Part shown: positions 17,167 to 25,168 of the stretch, in pieces
Position numbering within the stretch: the stretch's first letter is position 1
How the letters are laid out: each line of letters starts with the position of its first letter
NCBI GenBank assembly: GCA_043765375.1
Contig: JAYUJH010000014.1
Coordinates: 1-40,463, forward strand
Source: JAYUJH01 sp043765375
Lineage (GTDB): Bacteria > Pseudomonadota > Alphaproteobacteria > Rickettsiales > UBA998
Length of the DNA: 40,463 nt
Reading direction: 5' to 3'
Position numbers and translations under genes: made by a program
The notes under the pieces: generated by a model
What the model saw: the letters and a program-made list of their open reading frames with translations, nothing else
Told to the model about the DNA's origin: nothing
Databases searched by the model: none

Positions 17167-17189
17167 AACTCCAAAATTGTTATTAATTA

Positions 17190-17243
17190 GTTGTTAATGT
17201 TATTATAATATTAATGCAAGCACATCTTAATGTAAGTATATTT
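17190..17243. repeat. 16-bp tandem array between atpB and atpE
   Basis: Three degenerate copies of about 16 bp: TTAATGCAAGCACATC, TTAATGTAAGTATATT, TTAATGTAGATGCACC. They lie in the 76-bp gap after the atpB stop, the last copy touching the 3' end of atpB. The period is not a multiple of three here, unlike the arrays inside genes. Confidence 0.5.
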
Positions 17244-17971
17244 TAATGTAGATGCACCGCATCATGCAAATACACACATGTTAAAATTGCAAAAATATAT
17301 GCTTGTAATATCGCAATTACGATTTCAAATCCAGTTAAAAATACCACAAAAAACAGTGGTATTACCCCCGCAACTCCCATCATGATAGCAAAACCTGCGA
17401 AAATCTTCAGCACCAGATGCCCCGCAAACATATTCGCCATCAAACGCACTGAAAGGCTGATTGGGCGTGCTAAATATGATACAACTTCAATTGGATAAAC
17501 CAATGGAGCGAGCCATAATGGAGTTCCCGCTGGCAGAAAATATCCGAAAAATCCGAATCCATGCTTGATTAATGCAACCAATGTGACCGTTACAAACACC
17601 ATCAAAGCAAGGGTAAAAGTTACCGCCAAATGGCTGGTTGCCGTGAATTGATAAGGTATCATACCCACCAAATTACACATCAACACAAACATAAATAAGC
17701 TAAATACAAATGGAAAATATGCCCGCCCTTGCTCACCAACATTATCACGCAAAGTGTTGGATATTGCTTCATATGTTATTTCCACCAACGCCTGAAAGCG
17801 ATTGGGAACTAAATCACGGCGACGCATTCCAACCATCAAAAAGCTATATGCCAAAATCACAGCCAACATCATTGCGAATGATGAATTAGTGAAATCCACG
17901 CCATAGCCTGCAATCTCGGGCATTTGCGCCAAAGTTTTGATTTTGAACTGATCTAGGGGCGAATGTCCCAC
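17243..17971 (-). CDS. atpB: ATP synthase Fo subunit a
   Basis: The protein has 242 residues with five to six membrane helices. It forms the stator half-channels for protons. The essential arginine lies in SLSVRLMANMFAGHLVLKIF. NTLRDNVGEQGRAYFPFVFSLFMFV and the C-terminal LQAYIFAILTCVYLHDAVHLH are family hallmarks. It is the first gene of the Fo group a-c-b'-b, with no atpI directly upstream. F1 genes are not in the window, as is usual for alphaproteobacteria, which keep Fo and F1 apart. Confidence 0.97.
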   Translation of the reverse strand: MGHSPLDQFKIKTLAQMPEIAGYGVDFTNSSFAMMLAVILAYSFLMVGMRRRDLVPNRFQALVEITYEAISNTLRDNVGEQGRAYFPFVFSLFMFVLMCNLVGMIPYQFTATSHLAVTFTLALMVFVTVTLVALIKHGFGFFGYFLPAGTPLWLAPLVYPIEVVSYLARPISLSVRLMANMFAGHLVLKIFAGFAIMMGVAGVIPLFFVVFLTGFEIVIAILQAYIFAILTCVYLHDAVHLH

Positions 17972-18009
17972 GTTGAAATACCTACATATATTGCTTGAAC
18001 TTAAACATC

Positions 18010-18038
18010 TATTTAGGCAAATATTTTGCGTTTGTCTA
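18010..18038 (-). promoter_or_regulatory. Possible sigma70-type promoter for the atp genes
   Basis: On the minus strand TAGACA (18038-18033) and TAAATA (18015-18010) are 17 bp apart, about 40 bp before the atpB start. The -35 box is good and the -10 box weak. No transcript data. Confidence 0.3.
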
Positions 18039-18088
18039 GCATTTTTTCAATATAATTAATGCACATTGAAAATATATTGCCAACATAA

Positions 18089-19216
18089 TTAACGCCCGTT
18101 CAAAACCACCCCCAATTCCTGTGCTTTTTGCGTCGCATAATCTGCCAATTTATCTTGCCAATGTTCCACATTTTCAATTTCCGCAAATACAGAAACTTTT
18201 TTCGCTTGGTCTTTAGCCTCCACTAAGCCTTGATGCTCATAGGAATAAACCACCGCCAACGGTTGCTCAATCTCGGAAATACGCGCTCCCGCTGGAACTT
18301 TTACGCCATTCAAACGCACTCCCGCCCCAATCACTGCCCCTTCCCCAATCTCACAATTGGAGATATTTGCACCAGCATTAATCACCACATTATCCGCAAT
18401 ATCAGATTTGAATGTCGTCACATCAGCATATATTTTAACGTTTTTGCCGATTTTAGAGTTGGTTATTTCCGTATTAGCACCAATATTAGTTCGTTTTTTA
18501 TCATCATTCATGTCGCAATCTGCGAAAAATCCATCAATAATAGTTGCGCCAGTATTAATCCCCACATTATCACCAATATAGCACGCACCATAAACATTGG
18601 CGTTGCTGCCAATTATCACGCCATTGCCAAGCTCGGGGTGGCGACGAACTCCGCCATCAACCCTATCATCATTTGCTTTATAACGGCTTCCACCCAACGT
18701 CACGCCATGCAACAAAAAGCAATTTTCGCCAATAATCGCTGTTTCACCAATCACCACCCCTGTATTATGGTCTATAAATAAATTGGGGGCAATTTGCGCT
18801 CCGGGGTGAATATCCGCCCCCGTCATACCCTTTGCCACTTCGGAAATTGCCCTCGCCTGTGCATATAAACCCAATTTATCCGCCTCATCATTGGTTTTGA
18901 GTGCCTGATTATATAGCTTATTTGCCGCTTGATGTGTTGCCATCACCGTCAACCCCGGATAGCGCAATAATTCTACATCACTCGGTTTGCGCTCAATCGC
19001 AGCCCTTAAGTTTTCAGCCCTACTCTGACTATCATCGCCATATTTATCAAGCGCAGGGTCATTGGCAATCGCTGCTTCCAACCAGCCATTTTTCGCCGTT
19101 GCATAATCAACACGCAAGCCCTCAATTTGTTTGGTGAGAGTTACAAACTCACTAGTTGATTGTTCACTCTCTGATTGTGGGTTTAATGGTTGCAGGTTTA
19201 ATGGTTGTTGTGTCAT
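18089..19216 (-). CDS. Serine O-acetyltransferase-like protein with extended hexapeptide repeats
   Basis: The protein has 375 residues from the ATG at 19216 (AAAGGA upstream), longer than usual CysE (about 270). The N-terminal helical region includes LLRYPGLTVMATHQAANKLY. The CysE-like left-handed beta-helix core has IHPGAQIAPNLFIDHNTGVV, IGETAIIGENCFLLHGVTLG and RHPELGNGVIIGSNANVYG. Extra hexapeptide turns (INTGATI..., IGANTEITNSKIGKNVKIYA, VVINAGANISNCEIGEGAVI) extend the coil before a C-terminal helix. It probably acetylates serine for cysteine synthesis or a related acceptor. The next in-frame ATG upstream (19300) would add five 15-bp repeats (KNKGL-type pentapeptides). Residues 4-13 are themselves two such units (QPLNL, QPLNP). 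Confidence 0.8.
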   Translation of the reverse strand: MTQQPLNLQPLNPQSESEQSTSEFVTLTKQIEGLRVDYATAKNGWLEAAIANDPALDKYGDDSQSRAENLRAAIERKPSDVELLRYPGLTVMATHQAANKLYNQALKTNDEADKLGLYAQARAISEVAKGMTGADIHPGAQIAPNLFIDHNTGVVIGETAIIGENCFLLHGVTLGGSRYKANDDRVDGGVRRHPELGNGVIIGSNANVYGACYIGDNVGINTGATIIDGFFADCDMNDDKKRTNIGANTEITNSKIGKNVKIYADVTTFKSDIADNVVINAGANISNCEIGEGAVIGAGVRLNGVKVPAGARISEIEQPLAVVYSYEHQGLVEAKDQAKKVSVFAEIENVEHWQDKLADYATQKAQELGVVLNGR

Positions 19217-19300
19217 ATATAGTCCTTTATTTTTTAGCCTTTGATTTTTTAGGCCTTTATTTTTTAGGCCTTTATTTTTTAGCCTAATATTTTTACGCAT
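19180..19300. repeat. 15-bp arrays at the cysE-like 5' end
   Basis: 19221-19295 holds five nearly perfect units (AGGCCTTTATTTTTT type), and 19180-19209 two units of another type (GGGTTTAATGGTTGC). The first array is in frame with the gene, but probably untranslated if the gene starts at 19216. Confidence 0.8.
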
Positions 19301-19478
19301 TATACATTTTTTTCTAGTTAATACAAATTATTTCTGCATATTAATTTTATTGATAATTTTGTAAGTAATTTTTTGATGATTTAATCACTATATATATAAG
19401 CCTCATCTAACCAACCTAACAATTTTAATATATATAATATTTGCAAAATCCCTATATCACGCCTATATATATGTTATT

Positions 19479-20363
19479 ATGATATTGCTTGAAGATAGAA
19501 CAATAATTGCCGTCACGGGGGCTGATAGTGCCAAGTTTTTGCAGGGCATTATCAGCAATAATATGGAACAGGTTAGTGAAAATAAGGCAATTTTCACCGC
19601 TTTGCTTAATCCACAAGGTAAGTTTTTGCATGATTTTTTTGTGATTAAAGCAAATAATAAATTACAAATTGATGCAGATTTATTGATTGATGTGGAATCC
19701 CGCCAAGTGGAACTTTTGCTTGCAACTTTGCACAAATATAAATTACGCTCCAAAGTGCAGTTTCAAACACATAATGAATTATGTGTTTATGCAGGTTTTG
19801 GGGAATATTCTATCAATCAAGATTATCTGATATTCACCGACCCTCGCCATGTAAATATGGGGGCTCGCATCATTGCAAAATCACCAATAACCACAACCGC
19901 ATCATTATTTGATTATCATCATCATCGCATCAGTAACCTAATTCCTGAAGGCTGGCATGATATGATTTATGAAAAAAGTTTTCTGCTAGAAAATAATTAT
20001 GACGCAATTAATGCAATTGATTTCACCAAAGGTTGCTATGTTGGGCAGGAAGTAACCGCTCGGGCGAAATATCGTGGTGAAGTGCGCAAGCGCATTTATA
20101 TGGTGAAAGGCGAGGTTTTGCCACCATTTGCTTGCGAAATAACATCACAATCTGGCGTTATCCTCGGACAAATGCGCTCATCAACCAACAATTTCACGCC
20201 AGATACTCCACATAATATAGACCAAAGAAATATAGCCCAGAAAAAAATAGGCCAAAGAAATATAGGCTTAGCACAATTGCGAATCGCCGAAGTTCAAACC
20301 GCCATCTCAAATAATGAATTAATCATAGCAAATGGTAACCCGCTCACAATTAATCATATTTAA
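19479..20363 (+). CDS. ygfZ: Folate-binding protein YgfZ (iron-sulfur cluster assembly)
   Basis: The protein has 294 residues. It is a GcvT-like protein that uses tetrahydrofolate to support assembly or repair of certain Fe-S enzymes. The family signature KGCYVGQE is at 184-191, followed by VTARAKYRGEVRKRIYMV. The N-terminus IIAVTGADSAKFLQGIISNN is typical. Between the beta-barrel strands, residues about 246-266 (NIDQRNIAQKKIGQRNIGLA) are a four-unit pentapeptide repeat encoded by a 15-bp array (20213-20272), in a loop after GQMRSS where homologues are short. It diverges from the cysE-like gene. Confidence 0.9.
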   Translation: MILLEDRTIIAVTGADSAKFLQGIISNNMEQVSENKAIFTALLNPQGKFLHDFFVIKANNKLQIDADLLIDVESRQVELLLATLHKYKLRSKVQFQTHNELCVYAGFGEYSINQDYLIFTDPRHVNMGARIIAKSPITTTASLFDYHHHRISNLIPEGWHDMIYEKSFLLENNYDAINAIDFTKGCYVGQEVTARAKYRGEVRKRIYMVKGEVLPPFACEITSQSGVILGQMRSSTNNFTPDTPHNIDQRNIAQKKIGQRNIGLAQLRIAEVQTAISNNELIIANGNPLTINHI

Positions 20364-20412
20364 CATAATTACAATGTATATGTTCAGATATAACCCTTAG
20401 CACATGATATAA

Positions 20413-21255
20413 TTACATATATCCAGCTTGCCGTAACTTCTCAAAACTAGCTTCGTCCTTATCCGCACCCATAGGTCGCCCTGCCCGCTCACTCACTTTG
20501 GTGATGCGCAATTCGGCGATAATTTTGTCAATCGTATCAGCTTCACTCGCCACTGGCCATGTAATCCCTCGCTCCCCTAGTGAACGAAACCGCATCATCG
20601 CTCCAGCAAAATCTCGCCCTTCAAACTCACCATAAGTTTTGGCGAGATAAAGCGGCACGATTGGAATGGATTCCTGCGCAATATATTCCCAAATATCCAG
20701 CTCCGACCAATGCAATAATGGGTGAATTCGCATCGTTGCACCACTTGGAATGAAACTATTATAATATCCCCAAAACTCGGGCGGTTGCTCCTTCACGTCC
20801 CAACTTGCATCATTCGCCCTCGGGCTGAACACCCGCTCTTTGCCCCTTGTGCCTTCTTCATCACGCCTGATTCCAGCCATAATCCCCTGAAATTGCTGCG
20901 TTTGCATCACATTTTTCAAACCCAAGGTTTTGCGGGCGGCAATGCGAGTTTCATGCTGCAAACTTGCGTCTGTTTCTTCCAATGGTGGACATATTTCCAC
21001 ATGCAAATTAACGCCCCATTCTCGGGCGTAATGCTCCCGATAAGCATATACTTCTTCCATTTCCAATTGCGTATCACAATGCACCAGCGAAAATGGCACA
21101 TGACCGAAAAACGCCTTGCGCACCAACCATAGCAACACGGTGGAATCCTTTCCAAACGACCATAACATAGCGAGTTTATCAATGTTCGCATAGGCTTCAC
21201 GAATGATGAAAATGCTTTTTGCTTCTAATGCTTGTAATCTGTGGTTTTCTGTCAT
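20413..21255 (-). CDS. cysD: Sulfate adenylyltransferase small subunit (CysD)
   Basis: The protein has 280 residues from the ATG at 21255; a TTG at 21276 is possible. It is an ATP pyrophosphatase-fold protein with the PP-loop SFGKDS at about 33-38. Other family segments are HCDTQLEMEEVYAYREHYAR, GIMAGIRRDEEGTRGKERVF, IHPLLHWSELDIWEYI and FRSLGERGITWPV. With the GTPase CysN it makes adenosine 5'-phosphosulfate. No cysN or cysH is adjacent, so it is an orphan here. It is divergent from dapF, whose start lies 42 bp away, so the promoters must overlap. Confidence 0.92.
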   Translation of the reverse strand: MTENHRLQALEAKSIFIIREAYANIDKLAMLWSFGKDSTVLLWLVRKAFFGHVPFSLVHCDTQLEMEEVYAYREHYAREWGVNLHVEICPPLEETDASLQHETRIAARKTLGLKNVMQTQQFQGIMAGIRRDEEGTRGKERVFSPRANDASWDVKEQPPEFWGYYNSFIPSGATMRIHPLLHWSELDIWEYIAQESIPIVPLYLAKTYGEFEGRDFAGAMMRFRSLGERGITWPVASEADTIDKIIAELRITKVSERAGRPMGADKDEASFEKLRQAGYM

Positions 21256-21296
21256 ATAATTTGTGTGATTCTCCAATTATTAATAACCCAAACGAA

Positions 21297-22184
21297 ATGA
21301 ACAAACAACAATTTAATGATATAAATATGCAGGCTATCAACATACCTTTCATAAAACCACATTTAATCAAAATACCTTTTATTAAAATGCAAGGGCTTGG
21401 CAATGATTTTATGGTGATAGATGCCCAGCTTGATGAAAGTTTTGCGCCCTCACCCGAGCAAGTGGCAAAACTTGCTAATCGCCGCACAGGAGTTGGGTTT
21501 GATCAAGCCGTGATATTACGCTCAAGCGAAGTTGCCGACGTGTTTATGCAAATCATCAATGCAGATGGCTCTGAAGTTGCCGCATGTGGCAATGCAACCA
21601 GATGTGTGGCTTGGCATTTGATGGAGCAAAACAGCTTAAAACAAGTTTATATTGAAACTCTATCAGGGGTTTTGCAAGCGGATTATGTCGCACATCAACG
21701 GGTTAGCGTGCAGATGGGTGCGCCAAAATTGCAGTGGCAAGAAATCCCATTATCGCATAAAATGAACACTGCCTCAGTTAAACATGGTATAGCAAATCTG
21801 TCAAATGGCGTGGCGGTGAATATTGGCAACCCGCATTTAGTGATTTTTGTTGATGATGTGACAATGATTAATTTGCCAAAAATTGGCGCAGAACTTGAAA
21901 TATCCGCCATATTCCCACAAAAAGCCAACATTACTATAGCGCAAAAAATCAGCGATACCCACCTCAAAATCCGCACATGGGAGCGTGGCGTTGGCATCAC
22001 TCAAGCATGTGGAACAGCCGCCTGCGCCTCAATGGTTGCAGGGCGACGGCTGGGATTACTCATTGAACGGGCAGATATTGAAATGCTCGGTGGAACGGTT
22101 ATAATTTCATGGCGTGGAGGCGATGAAAATGTCATGATGGAGGGCGAAGTTGCTTATAGTTTCCATGGCACATTCACCATATAA
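21297..22184 (+). CDS. dapF: Diaminopimelate epimerase
   Basis: The enzyme interconverts LL- and meso-diaminopimelate for lysine and peptidoglycan synthesis. It has 295 residues from the ATG at 21297. The two catalytic cysteines are in AACGNATRC and QACGTAAC. The normal N-terminus is IPFIKMQGLGNDF. Here it is preceded by a partial duplicate (INIPF-IKPHL-IKIPF-IKMQG) encoded by a 15-bp array at 21336-21386, so the protein starts about 25 residues earlier than expected. VNIGNPHLVIFVDD and RTWERGVG are also present. Confidence 0.95.
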   Translation: MNKQQFNDINMQAINIPFIKPHLIKIPFIKMQGLGNDFMVIDAQLDESFAPSPEQVAKLANRRTGVGFDQAVILRSSEVADVFMQIINADGSEVAACGNATRCVAWHLMEQNSLKQVYIETLSGVLQADYVAHQRVSVQMGAPKLQWQEIPLSHKMNTASVKHGIANLSNGVAVNIGNPHLVIFVDDVTMINLPKIGAELEISAIFPQKANITIAQKISDTHLKIRTWERGVGITQACGTAACASMVAGRRLGLLIERADIEMLGGTVIISWRGGDENVMMEGEVAYSFHGTFTI

Positions 22185-22198
22185 ATTACATTTTTTAA

Positions 22199-22333
22199 CA
22201 AAATATAAGTTTTAGGTAAATACGAGCTTTAGGTAAATACGAGTTTTAGCAAAATCTGGGCTTGGACTAAATATATGCTTTAATCAAATATAGGCTTAAA
22301 CTAAATGTAGGCTTCAATTAAATGTTTGCCTTA
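22199..22333. repeat. Non-coding degenerate array, about 17-bp period, after dapF
   Basis: About eight units such as TAAATACGAGCTTTAGG, TAAATACGAGTTTTAGC, TAAATATATGCTTTAATC, TAAATGTAGGCTTCAAT stand end to end between convergent dapF and ratA. It contains frequent stops in all frames. It resembles the coding arrays in style, but the period is 16-18 bp. Confidence 0.7.
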
Positions 22334-22336
22334 GCC

Positions 22337-22403
22337 TATGGTGCTTTCTGAAGTTATTTACTTTTTATTTCTTAAGTTAATAACTTCAGAAAAAAGCACT
22401 ATA
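22337..22403. repeat. TATAG-type hairpin, copy E4
   Basis: This 67-bp hairpin has ends TATGGTGCTTT and AAAGCACTATA and an inner stem CTGAAGTTATT / AATAACTTCAG. It is a solo copy with no partner at 11 bp. It lies between two convergent genes, where it could also act as a bidirectional terminator. Confidence 0.75.
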
Positions 22404-22430
22404 ACTTATATAGCAACCACATAGGGTTTA

Positions 22431-22943
22431 TCAACCATATAAACTCTCAGCTCGGGCTTTGAATGCGCCAACCATTTTTTGAGTCGCCTTACCAAACAAC
22501 ACCCCGATGATTTTTTCCAGAAAAATGTTTTTGAAAGCAAAATCAATATGAAAATGGATATTGCAACCAGCCTCATTCTGCCTAGCTCCAACTAAGACTT
22601 CATCGCCTTTAACATTACCGCCTGCATCATCTGCATCGCTCTCGCATTTATTTCCCAAACATTCAAATCGCCATTCATTGACTAAATGGTGAAATGGCCC
22701 CCTTATCATCTCCACTTTAATGCTCATATCTGCCTTACTTCCCGTCACTTTGGAAACATAACTCTCCCGCACATGCTTGAAGCTAATCATCAATTCCGCC
22801 TCAAAATATCCATCATATTGCGCCAAAATGCGGGCAGATTTGCACCAAGGCAAAAACTCTGGATAACGCGCAACATCAATCACCAAATCATAAAGCTGCT
22901 TTGCACTATAAGGTGAATGTTCAATAATATTTTGACGGGGCAT
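22431..22943 (-). CDS. RatA/Coq10-type START-domain protein
   Basis: The protein has 170 residues. The START/polyketide-cyclase fold begins with HSPYSAKQLYDLVIDVARYP and EFLPWC, then FEAELMISFKHVRESYVSKV and IRGPFHHLVNEWRFE. The last helix is FLEKIIGVLFGKATQKMVGAF. Relatives are Coq10 (ubiquinone binding) and E. coli RatA, annotated as a toxin though probably a lipid/quinone-binding protein; the quinone role is more likely here, close to a complex I assembly gene. Residues about 98-120, between WRFECLG and CNIHFHIDF, are an extra loop encoded by 15-bp units (22590-22660). Confidence 0.87.
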   Translation of the reverse strand: MPRQNIIEHSPYSAKQLYDLVIDVARYPEFLPWCKSARILAQYDGYFEAELMISFKHVRESYVSKVTGSKADMSIKVEMIRGPFHHLVNEWRFECLGNKCESDADDAGGNVKGDEVLVGARQNEAGCNIHFHIDFAFKNIFLEKIIGVLFGKATQKMVGAFKARAESLYG

Positions 22944-22950
22944 AGCGTGA

Positions 22951-23676
22951 TTAAGGAACTGAGGTTATATTTTGTTTTGGAAGTGAAGCTGCATCTGGTG
23001 AGCTTGCATCTGGTGAATTGGCATCTGGCGAACTAAAGTCTGGCGAACTTGCATCTATTGGCATTTTCTCTGCATTAACATTTTTCACATCGTTTTGCTT
23101 TGTAATATCAATATTTTTCGTGTCAACATCTTTTGCACCAACATCTTTTACATCAGCGTTTTCCTCCGCTGCATCTTCCACACATTCATTCAAAAAAACG
23201 TCATATTGTGCATGTGGTGCAAAAGCAACAGCGGGATAATTTGCAAATATCCAACCAGAATAAATTAATGCTTTGTCATTGCCATCACGGGGAGCATTTA
23301 CCTCAACCAAAGCTGCATGTTGCGGCACTGCGCCCTCTTTGTTAATATAGCATTTCACGGGATTAATTTCTATGCGGTCGCTCATTACTCGCACGCCCAT
23401 TTGCGCATCAAATGTTTCTTTGGAGGCTTTGCGCTTGTTTATAACCGTAAATGTTGCTGATTTAGTGAAGATTGGCTCAGGTGGTTTTGGTGGTTCGGGC
23501 GGAGGCAACTCGCTCACCTCTGAAGGCGTTATTGCGTTATCAGTCGGAGCTGGTGCGCCAGAAAATGAGGTTAAATAATTTGGGTCAGCTGCCGCCCGTG
23601 ATGGTGAAAAAGCCTCTTGCGCCATCGCATAATCACTGCACAATAAACATATTAATATGACGATAATTTTTATCAT
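22951..23676 (-). CDS. DUF2155-family secreted protein
   Basis: The protein has 241 residues with a signal peptide (1-19, ending DYAMA). A proline-rich stretch (EVSELPPPEPPKPPEPIFTK) precedes the conserved domain with ATFTVINKRKASKETFDAQM, IEINPVKCYINKEG and AALVEVNAPRDGNDKALIYSGWIFA, ending VFLNECVED. This domain is alphaproteobacterial and of unknown function. The C-terminal tail (about 170-237) is built of two pentapeptide runs: KDVGA/KDVDT/KNIDI-type and SSPDA/SSPDF/NSPDA-type, encoded by 15-bp arrays at 23085-23160 and 22985-23060. The start overlaps the mlaD stop by ATGA. Confidence 0.85.
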   Translation of the reverse strand: MIKIIVILICLLCSDYAMAQEAFSPSRAAADPNYLTSFSGAPAPTDNAITPSEVSELPPPEPPKPPEPIFTKSATFTVINKRKASKETFDAQMGVRVMSDRIEINPVKCYINKEGAVPQHAALVEVNAPRDGNDKALIYSGWIFANYPAVAFAPHAQYDVFLNECVEDAAEENADVKDVGAKDVDTKNIDITKQNDVKNVNAEKMPIDASSPDFSSPDANSPDASSPDAASLPKQNITSVP

Positions 23677-24212
23677 GGCATATTCAGCTTGATTTCATCA
23701 TTATTTTTTGAACCATCACCATCTTTGAGGTGTTTTGGACTAACTTCATCAGTTGCTCCCGCATCAATTCCACCACCGCTAAACACAAACTTACCAAGTA
23801 GTTGCTCAAGGCTAACTGATGGTTGAGTGAACTCAATTTTGCCATCATTTTTTAGCATATTTTCTGACCCACCAACCCCGATTGCAACAAACTTGCCGCC
23901 AAGCAAACTCTCGCCCACAATTGTTGCTGTGCTATCTTCGGGTATTTTAATATTATCATTAATCAACATGGTAAGCTCTGCTTGATAAGTATGCTCGTCC
24001 AACCGCAATCCTTGAACTGTGCCTATTTTCACCCCACTAATGCGAACATCTCCACCAGAATTAACGCCCGTAACGTCACTAAATGACGCCTTCACAACGT
24101 AATTATCTGCCCCAACTTGCTTGTCACTTGCACCATAAACCGTGATAAAAAAATAGCTAGCTGCGAATAATACTAATGCTCCAATGACGGTTTCAATCAG
24201 CTGTTTGTTCAT
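23673..24212 (-). CDS. mlaD: MlaD-type lipid transport protein (MCE domain)
   Basis: The protein has 179 residues. One N-terminal membrane helix (about 6-25) and a single MCE domain (about 38-115) with VTGVNSGGDVRISGVKIGTV and GESLLGGKFVAIGVGGSENM. MlaD is the periplasmic hexameric ring of the MlaFEDB complex moving phospholipids between membranes. No mlaE/F/B genes are close. The order ssb, NDUFA12, mlaD, DUF2155 on one strand suggests an operon. Confidence 0.87.
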   Translation of the reverse strand: MNKQLIETVIGALVLFAASYFFITVYGASDKQVGADNYVVKASFSDVTGVNSGGDVRISGVKIGTVQGLRLDEHTYQAELTMLINDNIKIPEDSTATIVGESLLGGKFVAIGVGGSENMLKNDGKIEFTQPSVSLEQLLGKFVFSGGGIDAGATDEVSPKHLKDGDGSKNNDEIKLNMP

Positions 24213-24247
24213 AATTTATAACCTTCATCACTCATAATTGTATGCTC

Positions 24248-24601
24248 TCAGGGTGTCCAAGGTTCATAATCAGCAACGGAGGCTGCCCGCTTGCCACCAG
24301 CTGCCAAATGCCCTTTCGGTTTATATGCAAATGATGTTCCAGTCAAGTTTGGTTGATGCTCTTTTTGCCATTCATAATGCGGAGTTTGTGTTTCATCTGG
24401 CAATTCATCAACCATATGATGCAACCAAGCGTGCCACATTGGCGGGACTTTTGAGGCTTCAGCCAACCCGCTATACATCACCCAACGTTTTGATTTTGCT
24501 GTTTTCGCTACCCGTTTTTCCACATAATAGCGATTGCCGAACATATCCTTGCCGACTAATTTACCCTTTAATAATGTGGTTATTTTTGTTCCTATTGTCA
24601 T
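24248..24601 (-). CDS. NADH:ubiquinone oxidoreductase NDUFA12-family protein
   Basis: The protein has 117 residues. MTIGTKITTLLKGKLVGKDM, FGNRYYVEK, KRWVMYSGLAEASKVPPMWH and AWLHHMVDELPDE match the NDUFA12/B17.2 family, a supernumerary complex I subunit found in alphaproteobacteria and mitochondria. The C-terminus WQKEHQPNLTGTSFAYKPKG is also typical. It probably acts in complex I assembly or stability at the inner membrane. Confidence 0.93.
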   Translation of the reverse strand: MTIGTKITTLLKGKLVGKDMFGNRYYVEKRVAKTAKSKRWVMYSGLAEASKVPPMWHAWLHHMVDELPDETQTPHYEWQKEHQPNLTGTSFAYKPKGHLAAGGKRAASVADYEPWTP

Positions 24602-24655
24602 GCCATCTCAAATTATTTTACATCATAAAAATTGGAATTATCAAAGTTAAAACCA

Positions 24656-25168
24656 TCAAAATGGAATATCATCATCAAGGTCAGGAGCGGATTGCGGACG
24701 GCTTTGATTTGCACCACCATAATTTCCACCATTTCCGCTATTATAATTATCCCCGCCACCATTATTATTGCCCGCACTGGAGGAATTATTGCCATAACCT
24801 CCACCGCCTTCATCTTTTTTACCGTCTAGCATGGTTAAGGTGGAGTTATAATTTTGCAGTACAATTTCAGTTGTAGATTTTTCTACGCCGTCTTTGTCAG
24901 TCCATTTCCTTGTTTGCAATTGCCCCTCAAGATAAACCTTGCTACCTTTGCGCAAATAGTTTTTGCATACTGAAACTAGCCCTTCACTAAATATCACAAC
25001 TCTGTGCCATTCAGTTTTTTCCTTACGCTCACCCGTGCCACGATCCTTCCATGATTCCGATGTGGCAATTGAAAGATTGACAATTTCCCTACCATCTTGC
25101 GTTGCTCGCACCTCTGGGTCTTTGCCAACATTACCAATCAGGATAACTTTATTAACGCTTCCAGCCAT
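24656..25168 (-). CDS. ssb: Single-stranded DNA-binding protein
   Basis: The protein has 170 residues. The OB fold (about 1-110) has VNKVILIGNVGKDPEVRATQ, ATSESWKDRGTGERKEKTEW and GSKVYLEGQLQTRKWTDKDG. A Gly/Asn-rich flexible linker (about 118-155) leads to the acidic tip DLDDDIPF, which binds partner proteins in replication and repair. All landmark parts are present. Confidence 0.97.
   Translation of the reverse strand: MAGSVNKVILIGNVGKDPEVRATQDGREIVNLSIATSESWKDRGTGERKEKTEWHRVVIFSEGLVSVCKNYLRKGSKVYLEGQLQTRKWTDKDGVEKSTTEIVLQNYNSTLTMLDGKKDEGGGGYGNNSSSAGNNNGGGDNYNSGNGGNYGGANQSRPQSAPDLDDDIPF

Noticed and set aside
22337..22403. Simple intrinsic terminator as full explanation for the hairpin
   Set aside because: The stem is far longer than needed, has conserved TATAG ends shared with copies inside a pseudogene, and lacks a GC-rich stem with a T-tail. 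Termination may be a side effect.
22431..22943. RatA as a toxin of a toxin-antitoxin system
   Set aside because: No antitoxin-like partner is present; the START-domain/Coq10 interpretation and genomic context fit a lipid or quinone role better.
24238..24876. Long plus-strand open frame (212 codons) over NDUFA12 and ssb
   Set aside because: It is antisense to two well-recognised genes; His/Tyr-rich composition comes from the complement of Gly/Asn-rich SSB codons.
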